A stretch of DNA of 64,000 nucleotides from Viola odorata. Lineage: Eukaryota; Streptophyta; Magnoliopsida; Malpighiales; Violaceae. The notes beneath the pieces were generated by a model. That model was given only the letters and a program-made list of their open reading frames with translations, made no database searches and was not told where the DNA came from. The first letter of the stretch is position 1; every line of letters starts with the position of its first letter. Positions 58,561 to 64,000 of this stretch are shown here, in pieces. The stretch lies in assembly GCA_963691705.1 (NCBI GenBank), contig OY829537.1, forward strand, positions 72,623,352 through 72,687,351, written 5' to 3'. The translations under genes were made by a program, and so were the position numbers.

Positions 58561-59545
58561 ATTTGGATAGACCGATGTTTTCCTATCACCTGTCCCACTT
58601 TAACTATATGATTAGTCTGAAATGTTTCTCAAAATGGCGATGATCTCCCTATCCGGCGATTTCGCCCCTTTGGCCTTCAACACTCCTACTGTCATGTTCG
58701 TTGGTCCTAATATTTAGCAAATGTCTTGTCAGGGGATCCCTGTTGTTACACTGAGTCGAAAGATGCTCCTACGAGGGTCATCCTCATCTGCTCATGACCA
58801 AGATGAGATGGTGGTCGGCCTAGATTTTGTCCAATTTACACCACCTCCCACTTGTCCTTACAATTTTCCTCCAGGTCAACTTCTGGGTAGACAATGTGCA
58901 ACAGGCGTTTGCCGTTGTCTCGATTTGGTTTCATGAAATTCCAATACCTGCATCAACTTGTCCTGGCATGGCAAGTGAGTGTCTTTATCGAAAGTGTCTT
59001 GCCTCCGTGACGTCTTGTGCATTGTTTAGAAACTAACTGCTTCTATTTCAGCACCATTATTGTATTGTTGCCATTCTGGGGAGTTTTCACGGCCAACCCC
59101 TTATAGACGGTCGGATATGTTCCAGTCCATTGATGATTGCCCGGATTTAGGCGATATACCTTCCACTGGTTATTTTCCTTATGCGTTTGAGGCCTCTGAT
59201 TCTAACTTAAATAATGGGGTTCCTCCCTGCTATCACTTTGATAGTTTACAGTTCTGTAACGTTCTGACCAGTTCATATGGTGTTCCACCGACTTCACCTA
59301 ACGATGCTGCAGACTTATCAAATGGGTCAATAGACACCCTTCATAATGCAGAAGAGGAGCTCCCTTCGACTGTTGACCAACTCGATATGATATCTTACTG
59401 CCAAGCTTCTTTCCAACGTATCAAAAGGCGTATGCCCATCTCTCCTCAATTATATACAACTTCTTTTTATTTTACAATTGCTTGCTGTAGTTGGTTGACT
59501 TTAATTGTTGATATCTGATTTCTAGGTGAGCAGATTATTTGCAAT
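58561..59545. other. Leader of the Helitron gene region
   Basis: Short plus-strand ORFs (58721-59036, 59060-59518) separated by stops. Position just upstream of the Rep-helicase remnant suggests the N-terminal part of that gene, but I recognise no domain. Confidence 0.35.
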
Positions 59546-61345
59546 GATATGGGTCACATGGATCATGGTTGTCAGCATTGTGGCACACTCTTCTAGCTAG
59601 CAGAGCGCCTTAGAGGTTCTGGAAGTGTCACTTCACCACGTTTCAGCTAGTGTTGCATGCATGGTGCAGTACATTTTTCGGGCCATCCCTTTCCACCGCT
59701 GGCTCTCTTTTGTCTACTGTAGACACTCCTCTCACAAGGAATTTTCGCCAGCATATACATTCTTATAATAGTATGTTTGCTTTCACCTCTTTCGGGGTAG
59801 CGATAGATCATTCAATCAATGATGGTCGTAGTCCCTACGTGTTCAAAATAGGCGGTCAAGTGAGCCATATCATGCACTCATTGCTCCCAGTAGCTAACAA
59901 CCCATTGAAATTTGCACACATATACATTCATGATCCTATTGATGAACTTGAAAGGCGAAATTCCATTTTCAGTTCAAACAACCCTTCACATCGCCTAAAC
60001 ACTGATATCATATTTGGTCTCCAGCAAATGTTTCATGGTTCAAATGAACTAGCCCGCATTCTAAAAATAGCTCGACAATATCTTGCTGAATCACCTTCGC
60101 TTCCTCTTGCTATTCGATTTCTACACGAGACCATTCAATCCGCGAGTGTACAACAATGTTGTGAGCCCTAACATAGCTGCTTTGGTTGTTGGAGACATTG
60201 GTGAGGCGGATTCAGAGCGTGATATAATTATTGAACGTCGTTCCTCCATTAAGAAACGGGTTTCAAAATTACATCCCAAGTATATGGCCTTGCAATATCA
60301 TGTCTTTCATATCAGGTGTAAATATGTACATTCATATGATAATTGAATTTCAGATGTTTCAGATGTTGCAACAATTGAATTTCAGAAGCGCGGGTTGCCT
60401 CATTGTCATCTATTAGTTTGGCTAGAGGAGTCAAAAAAGCTTCACACAACACAAGATATTGATTCTGTGATATCTGCTGAAATTCCAGACAAGGAGAAAT
60501 GTCCAGAACTCTTCTCTATTGTGTCCTAGTTTATGATACATGGGCCCTATGGTTTAATAAATCCTAATTCACCATGTATGGAAGAAAAGGTGTGCACCAA
60601 AAAATTCCCAAAGAAATTTGCCAAGCTACTACTATAGAAGAGAAAGGATTCGTCTCATACAAGTGTCGGCGAATAGACTTCACGATTCAAAAAAAAGGAT
60701 CCTTTGGACAATCAAAATGTGGTCCCGTACAATTCAACTCTCCTTCTCATGTACAATGCCCATATTAATGTAGAGGTTTGCGGGCACTCTCTTGCAATTA
60801 AATATTTATTCAAGTACGTCAACAAAGGATTTGATAAAATAAGGGCTGGGATTGAACACCCTGTTACAAATGAAATTAAAAGTTATCTGCAGTGTCGCTA
60901 TCTAACATCTTACGAAGGAATTTGACGAATATTAGGATTTCCAATATCCTTCCGCTTTTCTGCAGTTGAACGACTTCAAATACATTTGCAAGAAGAGAGA
61001 TATGTTATATTTCGTTCTACACAAACTCCTTCACAAGTTGCACAACAAATTAGCGCTCTACAAACAATGCTTACAGAATGGTTTGCCGCTAATCAAGCTT
61101 ATTCTGAAGCTCAAGATCTTTTGTACATTGAAATGCCTACAAAATTTGTGTGGATAAAGTCAAAGAAACATTGGAAGATGGTAAAACGTGTTGCCAAAAG
61201 AAGGGTATGCACAATTCGTCGAATTTCTTACATTCATTGAACTGAAGGTGAACTTTACTACCTTCGGCTTTTGCTCAATCACATTAAAAGTGCCACCTCT
61301 TTTAATTGCCTTAAAACAATTAATGACTCAATTCCGGAAGGTGGC
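59546..61345 (+). pseudogene. Helitron Rep/helicase-like protein, decayed
   Basis: Pieces in order: MGHMDHGCQHCGTLF (zinc-like region), YNSMFAFTSFGVAID, SPYVFKIGGQV and IYIHDPIDELERR (Helitron-like N domain), then PNIAALVVGD and HPKYMALQYHV, then EFQKRGLPHCHLLVWL near 60380-60425 holding the HUH motif (H-C-H at 60401-60409). [41 protein letters not shown], and MPTKFVWIKSKKHWKM follow, ending near ELYYLRLLLNHI. Frames shift several times and stops are frequent, so it is dead. The helicase ATPase domain is missing. A Ty3/gypsy element follows near 61345. No Helitron ends were identified. Confidence 0.85.
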
Positions 61346-62091
61346 GACATGGCAAGTGGACTCTTGCAAGTCTTATCCTTGTGAACCTCGCTTAAATGAT
61401 AGGCGGAACAAAGGCGGACTTCGGCGTTCCTTACTTCATGAAGGTGGTTCGAGCCTCTCTAGGAGATCGGCGTGACTAGGTTGATGGATTCCTTCTTAGG
61501 TTCTTCGATGAAGAATGAGACAAGTGAACTCTTGTAGAAACCCTACTCAAATTATTCAACTAAGTGTTGATTAGGACGGTGGATTCCTTCCTTAGCATTG
61601 TAAGGTGGGATCTTACGTTATTATTCCATGCATCCAAACCTAACAAGAACTAGATCGTCATTCTGTGCATCTTAGGCAACTAGGATCGTATCATGTGGTA
61701 GCGGAGCACAAGGTGTTCAAGGTTTGGCTTATATCCCAATTTATCTGTTACTTTATTTTATTTTTTTAGTTTCCAATTATCGGATTGGTTTTTCTTTCTA
61801 CCCATCGATAATCAATCCCTTGCAACAGTGTGTCAAGTCAATCTAGGTGTTTCTAGATCATAATTGTGTCTTGTGTGCAAATCATTTTATGGTTTGTTGT
61901 GTCGTTAAAAATACAAAATACCAAAGTGTCTTGTCGTTTTTATTTTTACAAAAGGGTCACAAAAATCCTTCCCTCAAAGTCTCATTAAAATAGTTATTTG
62001 TGTTTTTTACGTGTTGCATCTTGTAGAAGCAAATCAAGTTGGTTTGTTTGTGTCTTTAGAGTCAAATTAAAAAAATATATATATAGAAAAG
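61346..62091 (+). mobile_element. LTR end and leader of a Ty3/gypsy element
   Basis: Sequence before the gag start. At about 61693 TGTGGTAGCGGAGCACAAGG resembles the TGGTATCAGAGCAC primer-binding site of initiator tRNA-Met, with changes. This would place the LTR end near 61692 (CGTATCA). The left LTR boundary is not defined. Confidence 0.5.
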
Positions 62092-63424
62092 ATGTCGGAG
62101 AGGTCGTCAGATACAGGTCATCAAGAGTTAATAGCTCTTATGAAGAACCTTAATACAAAGTTCGACGACATGGAGAGATGGCAAAGGATGGCTGAAAAGC
62201 ATTTCAAGAGCATAGAGGATCTGTCGAGAGAAGAAGCGCCACTTAGGCATTACACGCAATGAACCAAAGGAACTTCGAGTTCGTATGTGTATGGAGCGTG
62301 TAATCTGGAGTATATTGTGCAAGACCAGCCTATCAATATGGGCGATGGAGAAGAAGAGGGCCACGGGTTGGACGCACAGAGACAAGAGCGCGAGCCATGG
62401 GTTCCGGAAGCAAACCCTAGGCGTGAGCCATTGTGCAAGCCAGGGGTTGAGCAGCGCGCACCACGAAGACGTTGGCTCGAAGAGGAAGAGTCAGACAATT
62501 AGCCTTACGAGAGGTATGAGCGACATGAACCAAGGAGACAACCGAGGTTTGAGGATCACGTTGATGAACCTTGGTAGTATAAAGATAAAAATTCCTCATT
62601 TTGAAGGAACGAATAATTCGGATACATACTTGGAATGGGAAAGAAAACTCCAATCGATTTTTCTATGCTATAATTATTTGGAAGAAAAGAAGGTGAAGAT
62701 AACATTAGTCGAGTTTAGTGGATACGCCGCATATTGGTGGGATCAATTGAATGCAACTCGAGAGAGGGTAGGCGCGGGTCCAGTTAGCACTTGGGAAGAC
62801 ATGAAGATGCTAATGAGGTGAAGGTTTATCCCCGCCCACTATCAAAGAGACCTTCACTAAAGGTTGCAGACCCTAATGCAAGGAACTAAGAGCGTGGGAG
62901 AGTTCTACAACGAGATGGAGATTGCGTTAGCTAGAGCACAAATAGTGAAAGATGTGGAAGCAACAATGGCTAGGTTTTTAAACGGCCTAAACCATGAGAT
63001 AGCCAATAGGTTGGAGTTGATGACCTATAGTTCTTTAGAGGATATGCTTCACTTAGCCACGAAGATAGAAAGGCAAAGAAGGCCACGGATTTCTAGTTCT
63101 AGTCATATTCCGACTAAAACGATGACTTGGAAAAATACGAATTGGACTAAGGACGAGAGGATAATAGCCCCAAGCCAAAAGGATACTAATCCATCAAGTA
63201 CTTTACAAGGGCGAATAAGCAAGGAAGGATCTTCTAATCCTACCCCACTTAAACCCACAACAAGGGATATTGTGTGCTTTAAGTATGCCGGCCAAGGGCA
63301 TATGGTAGCCGCATGCTCTAACAAGCGAGCATTGATCATTAGAGAGGATGGAGCGATGAGTGAGGAGGATTGCAGGAAGAAAGAGTATAGCGATTTGGAT
63401 GTAGATGCAGAGATTGCAACTTAG
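62092..63424 (+). pseudogene. Ty3/gypsy gag, decayed
   Basis: The ATG at 62092 opens MSERSSDTGHQELIALMKN. The capsid region follows in another frame: KIPHFEGTNNSDTYLEWERK, KKVKITLVEFSGYAAYWWDQ, STWEDMKMLMR, a TGA, then QTLMQGTKSVGEFYNEMEIA and ATMARFLNGLNHEIANRLEL. A zinc knuckle reads CFKYAGQGHMVAAC with tyrosine in place of the second cysteine. Several stops and frameshifts. The coding similarity continues briefly (LMARRSLNA) to about 63463, where another element interrupts it. Different gag family from element A. Confidence 0.85.
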
Positions 63425-63463
63425 AGTGCATTGAACTTAATGGCGAGGAGAAGCTTGAATGCG

Positions 63464-64000
63464 TGATGTGCTGTCGAGACACTAAAAAACAATTACAACT
63501 TATCACAGGCAACAAAAAGATTGAAGACAGTGGCAAAAGGTTCGATCCACAGAGAACGGTTTCTTGTTAATTCGTCTAGGGCAAGATAGTACTCTGGCCA
63601 ACTAATAACTAGTCCTAGATGATTACTGTCATCTTAATGGTAATAACTAACGTGAGGCCATTAGGAGAAGTAGACACCTAGAGCGCAGAAGTTGCTACAG
63701 TGTGATTTCACCAATCTAGGGCAAGTGACCGATTAGGGCACTACCACGAGCTTGACAAACTGAGGGGTATCATGCCCTAGATATGTCTTACCTCCGCTTC
63801 ATGGGCGTTTTGAGTATTGCCTCCCCACATTCGTGCCGGGGTTGAGGGCGAAACGTCAAGGCTACCTCATATGTGGAAACGGGGGGTAGCTTATCTTAAG
63901 CTGACTTTATTTCTTTACTTGATTTCTATTTGCATGTCTTGCCCTTTGTCGCACCCCCTTTTTCATTGAAAACGAGCTTAACGTTCGGGACGGGCCATAA
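63464..64000 (+). mobile_element. Partial LTR-like element S3, related to S1/S2, cut by the window end
   Basis: Starts TGATGTGCTGTCGAGACAC where the gag-pol reading of the preceding element breaks. Its first 100 bp end with AGGTTCGATCCACAGAGAAC, comparable to AAGGTCGAACCATAGAGATT near the left end of S2. From about 63600 to 63900 it matches S1/S2 in the reverse orientation (CCCTAGATATGTCTTACCTC, CTCATATGTGGAAACGG). The other end is off the window. Confidence 0.6.

Overview
This is nuclear DNA of a flowering plant, probably a eudicot. It has spliced host genes with GT-AG introns, LTR retrotransposons of the plant Tat type, an L1-type LINE with an RRM in ORF1, plant-type MITEs, hAT, Mutator-like and Helitron elements, and a nuclear copy of plastid trnG-GCC. 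I cannot name the species. Most of the window is nested mobile DNA. The only host gene I can read from start to stop is an organelle-targeted YchF/OLA1-type NTPase (11 exons, 33565-40736, minus).

Bases 1-23400 hold two decayed Ty3/gypsy elements of the Tat type (two RNase H domains). Element A runs on the minus strand: LTR 10418-10898, PBS, gag and pol down to 4490, a tandem-repeat 3' region, then part of an antisense gene on the plus strand (137-1324). Its other end lies off the left edge. Element A sits inside element B, whose plus-strand RNase H-integrase part survives at 10899-14655. B is followed by its own tandem arrays and by four antisense genes (16261-23308, minus). Two of these are tandem paralogs with a conserved phase-1 intron and two are small unknown genes. 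Two solo LTRs of an unrelated family (1964-3568 and 10941-12518) carry 5-bp target duplications, and the second splits the pol of B.

Bases 23600-25260 hold broken host sequence: two glutaredoxin exons and a truncated PPR gene with a nonsense codon. Bases 27259-30518 are a Mutator-like element with terminal inverted repeats of about 350 bp. It encloses exon 1 of a Tubby-like F-box gene and was itself hit by a second element (10-bp duplication) that carries a tRNA-Ala-like sequence, palindromic repeats and a pogo/Emigrant-type element. Several MITEs follow.

Bases 33565-46593 hold the YchF gene, a duplicated segment in its upstream region, an orphan SWIB-domain exon, a 310-bp hairpin MITE, a non-autonomous hAT element and a class III peroxidase pseudogene. 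A nearly intact hAT transposon with a perfect 8-bp duplication spans 46732-50239.

Bases 50248-64000 hold the plastid-derived tRNA-Gly, a full-length LINE with poly(A) tail and 12-bp target duplication (52290-58548), a decayed Helitron Rep/helicase region, a decayed Ty3/gypsy gag, and at the right edge part of another LTR-like element related to the solo LTRs.
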